The notes beneath the pieces were generated by a model that saw only the letters and a program-made list of their open reading frames with translations, did not search any database and was not told the origin of the DNA. Below, piece after piece: positions 39,905 to 47,986 of a DNA stretch of 64,000 nt (its first letter is position 1; every line of letters begins with the position of its first letter). Made by a program: the position numbers and the translations under genes. The stretch is from positions 64,001-128,000 of IMG/VR virus record IMGVR_UViG_3300020385_000005; one strand, 5' to 3'. The DNA is from a virus.

Positions 39905-40563
39905 GAATTAGCCTCTTCTTTTAAAAGAATATAATCTGAGTTGTTTAATTTATATTTTAATTTTATATTTTTCCAAGTATCATTTTCATGAAGCAAAGAT
40001 ATTATTATAGAATATAATAACTTGTTTCTTAAAAAAAGAAAATACAATTCTAAAGACAGATCAGAATTCAAAGTGAATTGAGTTGAGAAAAAAAGATCAA
40101 CAGGGTTCGTAAAGAAGTCCCGTTTGAATTGTTGTAAGATTCTTCTGATAATTTTAAACAAAGAATATTTTATTTCTTGAGATATATAAAATAAAAACTT
40201 ATATCGCTTAGGGTAATTATCATAAAGGATGGTTTCTTTATACATGTGCATAAGGAACGCTTCAATTAAATGATCTTTGAAAGTTAAAGAATTATCTTTT
40301 AAGTATCTTTTATAAGTATCTAACTTCCAAGCAAAAGATGCTTTTGGTTTATCATCTTTGGAAAGCAATGAAAACAAAGTAACAATATTAATATTATTGT
40401 TGAAATTGATTTTTAAAAAATCATTAGCCCAAATATCAAAGCAAGAGTTAATTTGTTTTATGCAAGACTCCAAAGAGTCAACAGATTTCGCCTGCTTGAA
40501 ATCTCGATAGTTGAGCATAAAAAAATCGAAATCAGAAATAAAAAAACTATTTGTCTGTTTCAT
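39883..40563 (-). CDS. Hypothetical helical protein with a possible C-terminal HTH
   Basis: 226 residues from the ATG at 40563. The frame is open for 24 more codons inside the nuclease gene, but that stretch is a shadow of the nuclease frame. The protein is Lys/Leu/Ile/Phe-rich and all-helical. The C-terminus (WKNIKLKYKLNNSDYILLKEEANSWI) resembles a sigma region 4-like helix-turn-helix, and a middle stretch (FLFYISQEIKYSLFKIIRR) recalls a sigma region 2 helix. This suggests a divergent sigma-like or transcription factor. The similarity is weak and it is also possible that it is simply an unknown helical protein. Confidence 0.45.
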   Translation of the reverse strand: MKQTNSFFISDFDFFMLNYRDFKQAKSVDSLESCIKQINSCFDIWANDFLKINFNNNINIVTLFSLLSKDDKPKASFAWKLDTYKRYLKDNSLTFKDHLIEAFLMHMYKETILYDNYPKRYKFLFYISQEIKYSLFKIIRRILQQFKRDFFTNPVDLFFSTQFTLNSDLSLELYFLFLRNKLLYSIIISLLHENDTWKNIKLKYKLNNSDYILLKEEANSWIDTVL

Positions 40564-40900
40564 TTTTAATATAAGCGTTAAAGAAATGTATCCAGTCATC
40601 AAGACGCATAGTGCATAATATTTCAGCTCTGTCATCTTTGGTTATAGCAACGGGAATCTTTCCATTAACATTGGCGTCTTCTATAGCTTGTTTAAGAGCT
40701 GCCTTTATATGACAGCGTTTATGTCTTTTAGCTTCGACATGTATAACTGGCATGTCGACATCAGAAACTTCAGCCCCACCACTTCTTGACTGACCAATAC
40801 CTCTCTTAGCTTCGAATACAGTATTGTCAGTAAAGTACTTTGCAAGTTGTCTTTCAAATGATGCGCCCTTGATACGGGCGCCTTTTCCACGAGAAGCCAT
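40547..40900 (-). CDS. PD-(D/E)XK nuclease, Holliday-junction-resolvase-like
   Basis: 117 residues. The catalytic pattern is complete: E16 in the first helix (GASFERQLAKYF), then GIGQSRSGGAEVSDVDMP with D47/D49, then HVEAKRH with E56 and K58, and a C-terminal strand-helix (AITKDDRAEILCTMRLDDW). This is the core of small phage nucleases annotated as Holliday junction resolvases, which cut branched DNA before packaging or after recombination. It sits with other nuclease genes and RecA. The exact substrate is inferred. Confidence 0.72.
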   Translation of the reverse strand: MASRGKGARIKGASFERQLAKYFTDNTVFEAKRGIGQSRSGGAEVSDVDMPVIHVEAKRHKRCHIKAALKQAIEDANVNGKIPVAITKDDRAEILCTMRLDDWIHFFNAYIKNETDK

Positions 40901-40902
40901 AT

Positions 40903-41535
40903 TTAACTCTTTTCTATTTCAAAATCTAATTTGTTGCTTTCAGTAATTGCATCAATTAGATTAAAGCCTAAAGCTTCTTCTGAATCAAAATAAAAATTAG
41001 TTTTGCCTTCGAAATGTTTATTCCAAATGTTCTTTTTAATTTTTGCTCTAGCTCTAATTATACCATCTGTAAGATCTTTACAATTAGAGTAGTAATCATT
41101 AAGTTGATTCATGTTTTGAACAGAATTAACCATAGAGTCTTGGATGACAGGTTGGTGATAATAGAAAGTAGTATTAGGAGAGCTGACTCTGTAATCTCCT
41201 GAGCTCAGTATTAATAGTCCAGCTGATGCACACAAGCCTAAAGCGTGTATGATTACAGGACAGGAAATTTGAGCAATTACATCGTATATAGCTAAACCAT
41301 CAGTGAGGGATCCTCCAGGAGTATTCATTAATATGGTGATAGGTTTTTCAGGATCAAGCTCTTCAAGGTGCTTTAACTGACTAATGAGCAGCAGAGCAGT
41401 TTCTTTTGTAACGTCATTGAAGAAAGGTAATACTCTAGTGTCGGCACCAAAGTATTTTGGTTCAAAGCAGTTCCATGATTCAAAATCAGAATTCATTAGA
41501 AGCTGTGAAATTAAATTTTGTTTCAATTCGTTCAT
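40903..41535 (-). CDS. clpP: ClpP-like serine protease
   Basis: 210 residues, the size of ClpP. The nucleophile motif ASAG gives S104, and YYHQP gives H127. The glycine-rich loop NTPGGSLTDGLAIYDVI (residues 71-87) and the C-terminal EEALGFNLIDAI follow the family pattern. The third catalytic residue, Asp in the bacterial enzyme (ERDRFLSA), aligns with N180 here. ClpP is a barrel-shaped protease that degrades proteins with a Clp ATPase; some phages use relatives as capsid maturation proteases, but this gene is among early genes far from any head gene in view. No Clp ATPase is in the window, so it may borrow the host one. Confidence 0.8.
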   Translation of the reverse strand: MNELKQNLISQLLMNSDFESWNCFEPKYFGADTRVLPFFNDVTKETALLLISQLKHLEELDPEKPITILMNTPGGSLTDGLAIYDVIAQISCPVIIHALGLCASAGLLILSSGDYRVSSPNTTFYYHQPVIQDSMVNSVQNMNQLNDYYSNCKDLTDGIIRARAKIKKNIWNKHFEGKTNFYFDSEEALGFNLIDAITESNKLDFEIEKS

Positions 41536-41538
41536 AAA

Positions 41539-41961
41539 TTAGCTTTCGTAAAATATTTTTTGTTTTAAAAAATCTGAATCAATCTTATCATAATGCTTAT
41601 AAGAGATCTCTAGATAGCTATACCCTGCATTTAGTAATGCAGTTTTTTTGCGGTTATCTCGATACTGAATATTATGAAAATTTTTCTTTTGATTAAAGTA
41701 AGAGTCGGTAGAACCGAAAGATTGCATTTTGTAATGTTGCACGCCATGTAGCTCAAGAATAATATTGTATTCGTCAATATACCAGTCTACAGCATCTAAA
41801 TAGTGCAGATAAGTAGGAGCAAGATCCCGTACTGGAACTTCTTGATAACATTGAAGCTGCTTGAAAAAGGGGTCGGTAGAGAAGATATGTTTAACTTTTT
41901 GATGCAAATTAGAAGCGGATTCATAAGTGTAGAATTGATTTTTCCAAGAAGATCTAGGCAT
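41539..41961 (-). CDS. Small PD-(D/E)XK endonuclease, Vsr/DUF559-like
   Basis: 140 residues from the ATG at 41961 (aggag and aagga upstream; a TTG one codon before is less likely). The core is YLHYLDAVDWYIDEY then NIILELHGVQHY: D59, E70 and the following H72/H76 match the nuclease pattern of very-short-patch-repair-like endonucleases (strand ending in Asp, then ExxGxQH). The N-terminal 45 residues could bind DNA. It may act as a DNA-nicking or host-DNA-degrading enzyme. Family call is good; role is inferred. Confidence 0.65.
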   Translation of the reverse strand: MPRSSWKNQFYTYESASNLHQKVKHIFSTDPFFKQLQCYQEVPVRDLAPTYLHYLDAVDWYIDEYNIILELHGVQHYKMQSFGSTDSYFNQKKNFHNIQYRDNRKKTALLNAGYSYLEISYKHYDKIDSDFLKQKIFYES

Positions 41962-42256
41962 CAAATCCTTCTCCTATAATAATCTCTTTATCTTTATCAA
42001 AACCAAGTACACCTTGGTCTACAAGAAAATTTAAGAGGTCCACCCATAATTGATCATCTTCTATTTGGTAGAATTGACCAGTTGCACTTATTTGTTCTAA
42101 GTAAATCTTACCCGTTGGTTCGTGAAGTAATGCGACATATTCAGATAAAGATCTTTTGGCAGTAGCCATGTGGACCCAAGGTCCGCCATTGAAGATGTTA
42201 ATGGGAAGGTTAACTCTTGCTCGTGAAGCAAGTTTGAAATCACCATATTCAGCCAT
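41954..42256 (-). CDS. Hypothetical protein
   Basis: 100 residues from the ATG at 42256, which has an excellent ribosome binding site (ggaaggagtg, eight bases before it). A longer open frame to 42331 overlaps the gene upstream and is not needed. The protein is acidic and mixed alpha/beta, with several aromatic residues (GGPWVHMATAKRSLSEYVALL). Not recognised. It overlaps both neighbours by eight bases, so it is part of the same operon. Confidence 0.58.
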   Translation of the reverse strand: MAEYGDFKLASRARVNLPINIFNGGPWVHMATAKRSLSEYVALLHEPTGKIYLEQISATGQFYQIEDDQLWVDLLNFLVDQGVLGFDKDKEIIIGEGFDA

Positions 42257-42992
42257 AAGTACACTCCTTCCGTTTGGTGCAATTTGTATTTGGGCAATAA
42301 GGTATTGTATGTAATGAATCGCAAGATTCAAGATACTTTTTTTGTGCGTTAAGAAAATTAACTTTATGTTGTTTTTTAACCTTGCCTGAGCTTACATGAG
42401 AAAAAGAATAATTTTTTTGACTCTTGTTTCTAAAAGTAGCAGAAGGCACAGAAAGATAATGTATCTTAACTGGAATGTTAGAAGAAATATGAGAGTAAAT
42501 TTCTTTTAAACATTGTATTTTAATAGATATTAAAAAATCATTTTCTTTAATATGCTTTGTTACCATAGGGTAAAAATTAACAGTATGTATTTTAGATGGA
42601 TTAGCATCCTCAACTAAAATTAAATCTAACTCAAGTTTAAGTGAAATAAATTCAGTAGATACTGTAGGTGAAAAATTAGTAGCTAACGGAGTGTAAATTG
42701 TTATAGGAAAGATTTTAAAGTAACAATTGATAATATTAATCGCCCAACTGACAAGATATTGTATATCATCAATTGTGGATAAAGAAGGGTGATAATTCGC
42801 AATATTGGTTTTGATTATTTTAATAAGATCTTTATTAAAATCAAAGAGATTGTTTTTAAGAAAAAGCAAATATACTTCTTTTATAGATTCATATATTATA
42901 TTTTGTGAAGCTGAAACTTCTAGTATGTTACCGTCAAGCCTATATAGTTCAGGGCAATATAAAGAAGTTTTAAATTGAGCTTCAGTTAGCAT
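42249..42992 (-). CDS. Cas4/RecB-like protein with a cysteine cluster, probably degenerate nuclease
   Basis: 247 residues. The start resembles RecB/Cas4 nucleases (FKTSLYCPELYRLDGN, C13), and the end holds three more Cys (C233, C238, C244), the pattern by which Cas4 and AddB bind an iron-sulphur cluster. The region where the nuclease core should be (about residues 120-150, LELDLILVEDANP then HTVNF) has the first Asp but lacks a clear ExK. The better-preserved Cas4-like gene at 47983 has both. It may be an inactive partner or a diverged nuclease. Fold call is moderate; activity is doubtful. Confidence 0.5.
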   Translation of the reverse strand: MLTEAQFKTSLYCPELYRLDGNILEVSASQNIIYESIKEVYLLFLKNNLFDFNKDLIKIIKTNIANYHPSLSTIDDIQYLVSWAINIINCYFKIFPITIYTPLATNFSPTVSTEFISLKLELDLILVEDANPSKIHTVNFYPMVTKHIKENDFLISIKIQCLKEIYSHISSNIPVKIHYLSVPSATFRNKSQKNYSFSHVSSGKVKKQHKVNFLNAQKKYLESCDSLHTIPYCPNTNCTKRKECTYG

Positions 42993-43459
42993 TAGTAAAT
43001 CGTTTTAACAATTAGAAAAGAAGTCAAACCTGTAGCGGCTATAGCTGTAATAGAATAGAAAATAGTTTTAGTTTTTTGCTCTTTGTACAATTCAACCTGG
43101 AGATTTAGTCGTTGAGTTAAAGATTCGTTCTCTTTGACAATAGAAACAAAGCGAGAGTTTGCGTCATCTTGACATTTGTTAAGAGTCTTTTTGCATTGTT
43201 TAGAAAGCAAATCTAAATTCAAGCTCATAGTGTCTGCAAAAGAGTCAAATTCAACTTTAATTAAAGCTAAATCAGCAACTGAAAGTAAATAGCCTTCAGT
43301 AATGATTTTATCACCTGCAAAATAATATGGTAAAAAGAATTGGTGAGGACCTAATTTTAGATCAAAGTCTAAAGATTCTTTAGGTTTTTTGATTGGTTCA
43401 GCAATTACAGGCGGAACAATAAAAAACAATAATAGACAAAATGATAATATTTTTTTCAT
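42992..43459 (-). CDS. Exported protein with signal peptide and C-terminal membrane anchor
   Basis: 155 residues. Residues 1-20 are a clear signal peptide (KKILSFCLLLFFIVPPVIA, cut before E21). Then comes a periplasmic region with a coiled-coil part and two Cys, and a C-terminal membrane segment (IFYSITAIAATGLTSFLIV). There is no lipoprotein Cys, so it is not a classic Rz1 or u-spanin. It directly follows the Rz-like gene with an ATGA overlap, so the two may work together in disrupting or bridging the envelope. Role inferred. Confidence 0.6.
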   Translation of the reverse strand: MKKILSFCLLLFFIVPPVIAEPIKKPKESLDFDLKLGPHQFFLPYYFAGDKIITEGYLLSVADLALIKVEFDSFADTMSLNLDLLSKQCKKTLNKCQDDANSRFVSIVKENESLTQRLNLQVELYKEQKTKTIFYSITAIAATGLTSFLIVKTIY

Positions 43460-43776
43460 CGACTTGCCTTACAAACTTCGCATTTAAGCTCAAGGCAAGC
43501 TGCACGATACCTTAGAACCTTTTGAGAACAAATAGATTCTTGTTGCTTTATGCATTCGGCTTGAAATTGTTGAGTTTCTGATAAATGATCATTTCTTAAA
43601 GTTTTTATTTGATGACCAAGTAGAGTTACTTGGTCTATTTCTTTTTTGCAAAGAATATCTTTTGGAACTGGTTTTGGAGAAATGGCATAGCCAACAACCA
43701 TACCGATAAGAATAAGTGCAAAAATAATTGCGAGGAAGATTTTTAAATCTTCCATCTTTTGTAAAAGAAAATTCAT
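43456..43776 (-). CDS. Rz-like (i-spanin-like) protein
   Basis: 106 residues. One N-terminal membrane segment (FLAIIFALILIGMVVGYAI, about residues 13-32) is followed by a periplasmic helical domain with six Cys. This matches the layout of inner-membrane spanins, which link to an outer-membrane partner and fuse the membranes at lysis. The next gene, overlapping by four bases, codes for an exported membrane protein. An unusual point is that the pair lies in an early/replication operon, far from the holin-like gene at 38410. The assignment is by topology, not by sequence family. Confidence 0.5.
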   Translation of the reverse strand: MNFLLQKMEDLKIFLAIIFALILIGMVVGYAISPKPVPKDILCKKEIDQVTLLGHQIKTLRNDHLSETQQFQAECIKQQESICSQKVLRYRAACLELKCEVCKASR

Positions 43777-44066
43777 TTAAAGTTACCTTCTTCTGGCTGG
43801 TTGTTTTTGTAATATAAATCTTTTATATGTTTAGATAAAAATATTGGCTTTACTTCATAATCGTTCTTATGAGCTTCGTCATAAGATATGATTTGATAAG
43901 GAGATTTGGAATAATTAGTATTTATTTCAGGAAGGATTAAGCTCCTTTGAATTAAAGCTTTTTTAATCCTATCAATAGAGTTGCCTATATAGTTGTCGCC
44001 TGCTTCTAAGTAGTAGAATGTTTTATTTTTAGGAACTAATATTCCTAATGTTTTCGAATCAAGCAT
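43773..44066 (-). CDS. Hypothetical protein
   Basis: 97 residues from the ATG at 44066, with aaggag seven bases upstream (a TTG one codon earlier is not needed). Soluble, with a beta-rich start (GILVPKNKTFYYLEAGDNYIG) and a helical, basic end. Not recognised. Its start overlaps the end of the gene upstream and its stop overlaps the Rz-like gene. Confidence 0.5.
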   Translation of the reverse strand: MLDSKTLGILVPKNKTFYYLEAGDNYIGNSIDRIKKALIQRSLILPEINTNYSKSPYQIISYDEAHKNDYEVKPIFLSKHIKDLYYKNNQPEEGNFK

Positions 44067-44373
44067 CAATCTGCTCCTTATATGTTAATTTAATTAGTTT
44101 AAGATCTTCATCAAAAGTCCCTAATGATTCTATCAGAATTGCTGTCGCTTTATTAGGTACTGTAAAAGTTTGACCGGGAAGACGTGGAACGCTATCTAGT
44201 AAAGACAGGTGCTTATCAAGCGGATAGAAGATAGCTGAACCGCACAGTAAGTATAAGAAACAAGCGGTATTTGGTTGAATTTTCAAATGTAGGCTTTGCT
44301 GTTGACTTAAAACGATTTCATCGAATTCAAAATTAGAAGTTTTCAATAAGTTTTTAGTAAGACAATTAAGCAT
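44059..44373 (-). CDS. Hypothetical protein
   Basis: 104 residues, hydrophobic and beta-rich in the middle (LKIQPNTACFLYLLCGSAIFYPL), with a possible cupin-like strand pattern but no metal-binding residues that I can place. Its start overlaps the primase-helicase stop by eight bases, showing co-translation. Function unknown. Confidence 0.5.
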   Translation of the reverse strand: MLNCLTKNLLKTSNFEFDEIVLSQQQSLHLKIQPNTACFLYLLCGSAIFYPLDKHLSLLDSVPRLPGQTFTVPNKATAILIESLGTFDEDLKLIKLTYKEQIDA

Positions 44374-46855
44374 TGTAGTCCTCCGATTGGCTTACAATAA
44401 CTTTTTTACCATTCGTACTTACATAACCTGAAGATTTTAAATCTTTAAAATTCTCGGCTTCTTGCAAGCAGGAAGTGGTATCAACATGCTTCAAAGAAAC
44501 TGTTGTTGGGTCAAGATCCAATACTAGTTTATCTTTAAACCCACTAATCTTATTTTTAGTAAAATGAAGCAGCAAGCGAGGGAAAATATTACCTTCTTGA
44601 TCTTTCCAGAAAATTTCACAATGCTCTTTACGATCATGCATATCGTTGTAAACATGAAAAATAACATTAGGTCGATACATTAATGCGCGTGCATCTGCTA
44701 GATCATCATCAACTGGAAGCTTAAGCCTACTATGATCCATAGGCATATTCTTCCTATACTCGGCAGTAGCAATCATGCAAGCATGATATTTAATAGTAAG
44801 ATTTTTTTGTTGATTTGATATAGAAGTCATTCGACTAGATTGTTCCATATTCATAAAGTCCATGTAATTGTGCGTATTGTCACAAATCATCATAAGCTTT
44901 CTGTCAGGATATCTATTTCTATAGTAACGTAGATTTCTTTCTAGAGTGCTGAGAGTCGCGCCATCTTCGCTATCAATAATGACTAAACGTTCGGATTCAA
45001 TTAGTTCTCGAAAACATTCATTGGCTTTTTCAAAAGCATGAGTGTATTCAACTGGATAATCTTTCAAGGTTGTTTTGGGCTGAACTACCATACCAATACT
45101 CAAAGGAACCCCTTCAGGGTAAAGCATTCGGTAAAGATTAGTTTTTATTCTTGGTTCGATTTGTTCGTAACTGTCGTCAGTGCTGTGTATTAGCACAGTC
45201 GCATTCTCATCAGAAAGTGCGACATCAGTTCCGATCATTAAACATGTTGCAGTTTTACCTGAATTAGCACGACCACCTACATACATTAAAGCACCAGAAG
45301 ACCAACTCATCCCACCATTCATGTTGTCTGCAAAAGTTTTAAAATAATTCATTTTAAAGCCTGCTGCAGATGCATCAGCTGAAGCAGATGCACGAAGTTC
45401 CTGTATAGCATCAAATCTATTTATCTGATAATTGATGCCAATTGAATCAGTTTTAAACTCTTTCTCAATGAGTTCCAGCATCTGTTCATGTGAAGCCATA
45501 TGAGCTCTAATATTATTAGGATCTTGCTCAACAGCTCGCATGTAAGCTTCAGCAGCAGTCTTACTCTTTTCTAATTTTTGAGAAAATTTATTAGATCGAA
45601 TTGCATTTACATCGGCCAATATAGAAGACGTAGATACTGTTGTGAATTGTGCTAGCTCTTTAATAAGTAGTTCACGCTTCACTTCAGTCTCTTCAGCAGC
45701 AATGATAGGAACCATCTTCTGGCAAATAACATCAGGCGTATGATTTTCTGAAAAAGAATTAAGCTGCCATTCAAATGCAGACATCTTAACTAGATTTAAA
45801 TAATCTTCTGCAGCATCTGAGTTTTGAAGAAATTCGTCGGTATCTTTGTATTCTTGACCTTTAGGGGGCATCACTATATAAGTGCTAATGCCAGAAGTAG
45901 CTTTTAGAATATTCTCTAGTACACGCTGAGTAGCTGCATAGCCTGCAGCGTCCCAATCGAAATTTAAGAAAAGCTTTCTGATGCCAATTTGCTTAAGGTA
46001 AAGCAAATGAGTTTCTGTAAAAGCAGTACCACAAACAGATACAGCATTTTTAATGCCCAGTCTGTAAAGTTGCATCAAGTCACCAGGACCCTCAACTACA
46101 TATAGTCCATACTTTTTAGCATCACGATAAGCTACATCAATACCCATTAAAGCTTTATTCTTTTTATAGATAGCTGATTCAGGGCTATTAGTATACTTGG
46201 GAATGCTTTGGGCTTCGAAATCTTGATTCCGACAAATAAAGCCTACAGTTCTTTTAGCATGATCTTTGATTGAAAAGGTTATTTTACTATCACCAAAATA
46301 ATCAACGAATCTTGTGCTAATTAAATTAGTGCTAGCAATGTAACTAGAATCCCAACCCTTTTCGACTAACTTTGCTACAAGAGAATCCTTATCTAAAGAT
46401 GCAGCAGGAATAAAACTTTGAATCCAGTTTCGCTCCACCATATACTCATTATCTTTAGGATTGACAGTTGCAATAGTGTCAGAGATATCTTGAGCTAATT
46501 TGTATAATTTTATTCTCTCTTTATCTTGCTCTGAGAGAACGCCAGGCGAATAAGGGATGTCTAGCATATCACAGAGAGTGGGAATGGTAAGAGTGAGCCA
46601 TTCTGAACCGCTAAGCGGCAACTGGTCGAAATGCTCAGCGCAAGTAAATATGTCACCATAAAAACCACAACTAAAACATTTAACAGTTTCGTTGTTGGTT
46701 CTAGGGTTTAGCCCCATACTAGGATGCTGGTCATCATGTGCAAAGCATTGGAATTTTTTTGTTAGATCAATATCAGATGAAAGTTTTAGCTGTAAATATT
46801 CTGGCAGTTTGCTGCGCAAAAGAGCAATTACTTCATCAGTATCAGTAATATACAT
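44366..46855 (-). CDS. DNA primase-helicase (T7 gp4-like fusion)
   Basis: 829 residues with both parts of a replicative primase-helicase. The zinc finger has C37, H40, C60, C63 (CFAH...VKCFSCG). The TOPRIM domain follows: VVEGPGDL near residue 249 and FDWDAAG near 298. A linker (residues about 350-450) leads to a DnaB/RecA-type helicase: Walker A GGRANSGKT near 526-534, HSTDDSYEQIEPR, then ICDNTHNY as Walker B-like. The protein would unwind DNA at the fork and make primers for the DnaE polymerase coded nearby. One polypeptide for both tasks is typical of T7-type and many other phages; no separate primase is needed. Confidence 0.9.
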   Translation of the reverse strand: MYITDTDEVIALLRSKLPEYLQLKLSSDIDLTKKFQCFAHDDQHPSMGLNPRTNNETVKCFSCGFYGDIFTCAEHFDQLPLSGSEWLTLTIPTLCDMLDIPYSPGVLSEQDKERIKLYKLAQDISDTIATVNPKDNEYMVERNWIQSFIPAASLDKDSLVAKLVEKGWDSSYIASTNLISTRFVDYFGDSKITFSIKDHAKRTVGFICRNQDFEAQSIPKYTNSPESAIYKKNKALMGIDVAYRDAKKYGLYVVEGPGDLMQLYRLGIKNAVSVCGTAFTETHLLYLKQIGIRKLFLNFDWDAAGYAATQRVLENILKATSGISTYIVMPPKGQEYKDTDEFLQNSDAAEDYLNLVKMSAFEWQLNSFSENHTPDVICQKMVPIIAAEETEVKRELLIKELAQFTTVSTSSILADVNAIRSNKFSQKLEKSKTAAEAYMRAVEQDPNNIRAHMASHEQMLELIEKEFKTDSIGINYQINRFDAIQELRASASADASAAGFKMNYFKTFADNMNGGMSWSSGALMYVGGRANSGKTATCLMIGTDVALSDENATVLIHSTDDSYEQIEPRIKTNLYRMLYPEGVPLSIGMVVQPKTTLKDYPVEYTHAFEKANECFRELIESERLVIIDSEDGATLSTLERNLRYYRNRYPDRKLMMICDNTHNYMDFMNMEQSSRMTSISNQQKNLTIKYHACMIATAEYRKNMPMDHSRLKLPVDDDLADARALMYRPNVIFHVYNDMHDRKEHCEIFWKDQEGNIFPRLLLHFTKNKISGFKDKLVLDLDPTTVSLKHVDTTSCLQEAENFKDLKSSGYVSTNGKKVIVSQSEDYNA

Positions 46856-46873
46856 TTATAATCCTTTTACATT

Positions 46874-47986
46874 TTATGTTTTTAACATATGTGGAGTGCT
46901 CTCATGAGATGCACTGTTTGAAATTTGAAGAAATTTTACATTTATAGGAGACAATTGGCTTACAGAAGATAAGCCTAAATAAGAAATAGCAGATGCTATA
47001 GAAGCATTAAAATTTAAAATAAAATCAGCAGTAGTGTAGCTTGGATGTTGCAAGGGACCTTGCACTCCTTCTACATGTAAAGGAAGTTTTCGAGAATATG
47101 TTTTCTGAAATTCTTTCGAAGCTTGCCCTCTGTAATACTTATAAAGGTATTTGTTTTGGAACAAGTAACCAAATGAAATAATATTTAAAAACTTTAAAAG
47201 TTTAGATTGTTTCCAGCCATGACTTTCGATAGCTTTACTGAATAAATTGCCTATCATTACTGCATCTGCGCCTGCAGCTAAATATTTTATTGCATCTCCG
47301 GTACTTCTAATACCTCCATCAGCGATTATAGTGACTTTATCATTCAAGTTATAAGAAAAGAAGCCTGACCAAACATCGTAAACTGCTGATAAATTAGGAA
47401 CGCCACAACCTGTAACAATCCTAGTAGAACAGGCAGAGCCTGGGCCAATACCCACTCTTATATGAGTGCAACCAGCTTCATGGACATTTAAAGCTGATTG
47501 AAAGGTAGCTACAGTGCCGGACATTAAAGCTTTACACCAGGATGCATTAGCATACTTATTATAAAGAGGATAGGTATCTATCATGTCGCCGTGAGCGACA
47601 TCTACAGATATGTTTAAAGAAACTTTAGACTTATGATTTTCAACCCATTCTTTTAAGAATTGGAATGTTTCATTATTGGCTCCTACAGAAAACCAATAAT
47701 TTTTATGTGCGTGATATTTTTCTAAAGACTGAATGAGTTCTTTTTCTGAAAGATATCTACAAAAAACAGTAGCTTGGTTTAAAGGTAGCAAAGCGTCGCA
47801 TAGATTGGTCCCAGTTACGGTATCCATAGGACTGCTATAGATATAAGTGCTACGCACATCGGCATTAGAGCGGCTTCTTAATAGCCCGGTTGCAGGCTCT
47901 AAAAGTACATCATCGGTAGATAACTTTACATTTGTTCGAAGAACGGTTTCATTATGAGAGAGAAAATCAGCTTGTTTATCGTTCAT
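46874..47986 (-). CDS. IMP dehydrogenase / GMP reductase-like enzyme
   Basis: 370 residues forming a single TIM-barrel enzyme without CBS domains, so in length closer to GMP reductase than to full IMP dehydrogenase. Key motifs are LSTDDVLLEP near the start, GIGPGSACSTR with the catalytic Cys186, TGCGVPNLSAV, ADGGIRSTGDAIKYLAAGADAV (phosphate binding, 222-243), YYRGQAS (residues 284-290) and EGVQGP. These act on purine nucleotides at the IMP-GMP step with NAD(P). The TxR of the Cys loop is S-T-R. Whether it oxidises IMP or reduces GMP cannot be told from motifs. Its ATG overlaps the Cas4-like gene stop (ATGA). No intein is present in it. Unusual in a phage. Confidence 0.8.
   Translation of the reverse strand: MNDKQADFLSHNETVLRTNVKLSTDDVLLEPATGLLRSRSNADVRSTYIYSSPMDTVTGTNLCDALLPLNQATVFCRYLSEKELIQSLEKYHAHKNYWFSVGANNETFQFLKEWVENHKSKVSLNISVDVAHGDMIDTYPLYNKYANASWCKALMSGTVATFQSALNVHEAGCTHIRVGIGPGSACSTRIVTGCGVPNLSAVYDVWSGFFSYNLNDKVTIIADGGIRSTGDAIKYLAAGADAVMIGNLFSKAIESHGWKQSKLLKFLNIISFGYLFQNKYLYKYYRGQASKEFQKTYSRKLPLHVEGVQGPLQHPSYTTADFILNFNASIASAISYLGLSSVSQLSPINVKFLQISNSASHESTPHMLKT

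Noticed and set aside
42257-42331. A longer start for the 100-residue gene at 41954
   Set aside because: The ATG at 42256 has a near-perfect ribosome binding site, and the extension lies inside the upstream gene.
46874-47986. A split or whole intein in the IMPDH-like gene or in the primase-helicase or RecA part
   Set aside because: All three run through their conserved motifs without an insertion; no intein blocks are seen.
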